Shown piece by piece: positions 58,485-59,250 of a DNA stretch of 59,250 nucleotides (position 1 is the stretch's first letter; each line of letters starts with the position of its first letter). A program made the translations under genes and the position numbers. The notes under the pieces are model-generated. The model saw nothing but the letters and a program-made list of their open reading frames with translations. It did not search any database and was not told the origin of the DNA. The stretch comes from an uncultured Raoultella sp. (GTDB lineage: Bacteria; Pseudomonadota; Gammaproteobacteria; Enterobacterales; Enterobacteriaceae): NCBI GenBank assembly GCA_900759445.1, contig CAAEVH010000022.1, positions 1 through 59,250 on the forward strand, given 5' to 3'.

Positions 58485-58556
58485 TTAGTGATTGAAGGTA
58501 CCGAAAGTGACGTTCATAGCACTGAAGAAAGCGATGATTTTGTTAAGCAGTTTCAT
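58485..58556 (-). CDS. Candidate 23-residue small protein
   Basis: Not a gene I recognise. The frame reads MKLLNKIIAFFSAMNVTFGT and then FNH. The first 14 residues alternate basic and hydrophobic in a way that suggests a short amphipathic or membrane-binding helix (inference). A good ribosome site AGGAAG (58562-58567) lies 5 bases before the ATG. Promoter-like elements and a perfect CRP palindrome lie upstream, and a terminator lies about 70 bases downstream. This gives a self-contained unit of about 225 bases between the lyase and atpC. It could be a translated small gene or a dual-function RNA. Confidence 0.45.
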   Translation of the reverse strand: MKLLNKIIAFFSAMNVTFGTFNH

Positions 58557-58595
58557 GATGACTTCCTGGATAAAGAATGTGTTCTGGTAGATTTG

Positions 58596-58649
58596 TTTTG
58601 TGACTCACATCACAAAAACAAGTCTACGCTTCATTTTTTAACCGATCAA
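58596..58649 (-). promoter_or_regulatory. Promoter-like elements and perfect CRP palindrome for the small ORF
   Basis: On the minus strand TTGATC (58644-58649), 17 bases and TAGACT (58621-58626) predict a start near 58614. TGTGA-6-TCACA (58599-58614), identical to the CRP core consensus, lies just downstream of the promoter, so binding there should repress. Acting as an activator would put the start inside the ribosome site, which is less likely. Confidence 0.5.
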
Positions 58650-58718
58650 CAGAAATGAGACGCTCGTCACAAAAAATTAAAATATCATTTTAGTTTTGAT
58701 AAATATGAAACGAAGCCA

Positions 58719-58752
58719 TAAAAAAAGCCAGCCTGGAAACCAGACTGGCTTT
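58719..58752 (-). terminator. atp operon terminator
   Basis: On the minus strand AGCCAGTCTGG-3-CCAGGCTGGCT followed by a T run, 20 bases after the atpC stop. Confidence 0.92.
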
Positions 58753-58770
58753 TTAACTTTCAAGCCGGTG

Positions 58771-59190
58771 TTACATCGCTTTTTTGGTCAACTCGATAAC
58801 GCGCAGTTTGGCGATCGCTTTGGCCAGTTCCGCGGACGCCTGAGCGTAATCCACGTCGCCGTGAGAGCTGTTAATGTGCTCTTCCGCTTTACGCTTCGAT
58901 TCCAGGGCTCGCGCTTCGTCGAGATCCTGGCCACGAATTGCCGTATCAGCCAGAACGGTCACGCTACCAGGCTGCACTTCAAGAATGCCGCCGGACAGAT
59001 AGATAAACTCTTCATGACCGTGCTGTTTAACGATGCGAATCATACCAGGCTTAATGGCGGTGAGCAGCGGTGCGTGACCCGGGTAAATACCCAGTTCACC
59101 TTCACTACCCGTTACCTGGATTTTCTCGACCAGACCGGAGAACATTTGTTGCTCCGCGCTGACGACGTCCAGGTGGTAAGTCATTGCCAT
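58771..59190 (-). CDS. atpC: F1F0 ATP synthase epsilon subunit
   Basis: A 139-residue protein, the same length as E. coli AtpC. The N-terminal beta-sandwich (1-85, [20 protein letters not shown]) is followed by two C-terminal helices (90-139, ending LTKKAM) that inhibit ATP hydrolysis. Last gene of the atp operon; it starts 20 bases after the atpD stop. Confidence 0.98.
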   Translation of the reverse strand: MAMTYHLDVVSAEQQMFSGLVEKIQVTGSEGELGIYPGHAPLLTAIKPGMIRIVKQHGHEEFIYLSGGILEVQPGSVTVLADTAIRGQDLDEARALESKRKAEEHINSSHGDVDYAQASAELAKAIAKLRVIELTKKAM

Positions 59191-59210
59191 ATCACCCTCC
59201 GATTAAGGCG

Positions 59211-59250
59211 TTAAAGTTTTTTGGCTTTTTCCACGGCTTCGTCGATAGAA
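59211..59250 (-). CDS. atpD: F1F0 ATP synthase beta subunit, C-terminal end
   Basis: Only the last 12 codons and the stop are inside the window: SIDEAVEKAKKL then TAA, the conserved tail of AtpD. The rest lies beyond the edge. Order atpD-atpC as expected. Confidence 0.93.
   Translation of the reverse strand, partial: SIDEAVEKAKKL

Noticed and set aside
58434..58658. 74-codon plus-strand frame over the small ORF beside atpC
   Set aside because: No ribosome site, and it crosses the CRP palindrome; the minus-strand frame has the supporting signals.

Overview
The window is chromosomal DNA of an enterobacterium. Nearly every core gene can be matched from memory to its E. coli K-12 counterpart, in the order uhp - ilvBN - emrD - yidGH - yidE - ibp - gyrB/recF/dnaN/dnaA - rpmH/rnpA/yidD/yidC/mnmE - mdtL - yieEFGH - phoU/pst - glmS/glmU - atpC. 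The accessory content points to the Klebsiella/Raoultella group: an intact aglAB alpha-glucoside operon, a PL9 pectate lyase between glmU and atp, and no tna, dgo or bgl/cbr genes. The species is not decided here.

Layout. 1-3.7 kb: sugar-phosphate uptake and its sensing (uhpT end, uhpC, uhpB, uhpA), with an ERIC element just upstream of uhpA. 3.9-8.3 kb: a complete deoxyribose locus (deoX, deoP, deoK and the divergent regulator deoQ). 8.4-10.7 kb: ilvN, ilvB and the attenuating leader peptide ivbL. 10.7-11.3 kb: the SOS-controlled tisB toxin with its antisense RNA IstR-1. 11.4-14.1 kb: a GNAT enzyme, an EamA transporter and emrD. 14.1-18 kb: the D-serine system dsdC/dsdX/dsdA. 18-22.8 kb: yidG, yidH, then aglB/aglA with a divergent GntR regulator. 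22.8-30 kb: yidE, heat-shock ibpB/ibpA with RNA-thermometer leaders, yidQ, yidR, a BamA-like outer-membrane protein and yidA. 30-37 kb: gyrB, recF, dnaN, dnaA. 37-40.9 kb: rpmH, rnpA, yidD, yidC, mnmE. 41-47.4 kb: a GNAT gene, mdtL, yidZ, yieE, chrR/yieF, adeP and yieH. 47.5-52.1 kb: the pstSCAB-phoU phosphate operon with two Pho boxes. 52.4-55.8 kb: glmS and glmU. 56.2-58.4 kb: a periplasmic PL9 lyase with a KdgR-like box. The window ends in atpC and the last codons of atpD.

Novelty is mainly in the intergenic DNA and accessory inserts. The best candidates are a 23-codon ORF with its own sigma70-like promoter and a perfect CRP palindrome beside atpC, and a dispersed repeat of about 110-120 bp present twice, once inside the dnaA operon between dnaN and recF. 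Others are paired ATGTTAC operators at deoK/deoQ, the matching IstR/tisB pairing segments, and the KdgR box at the lyase gene. I found no tRNA, rRNA, CRISPR array, intact insertion sequence or prophage. All family assignments rest on remembered sequence similarity, not on a database search.
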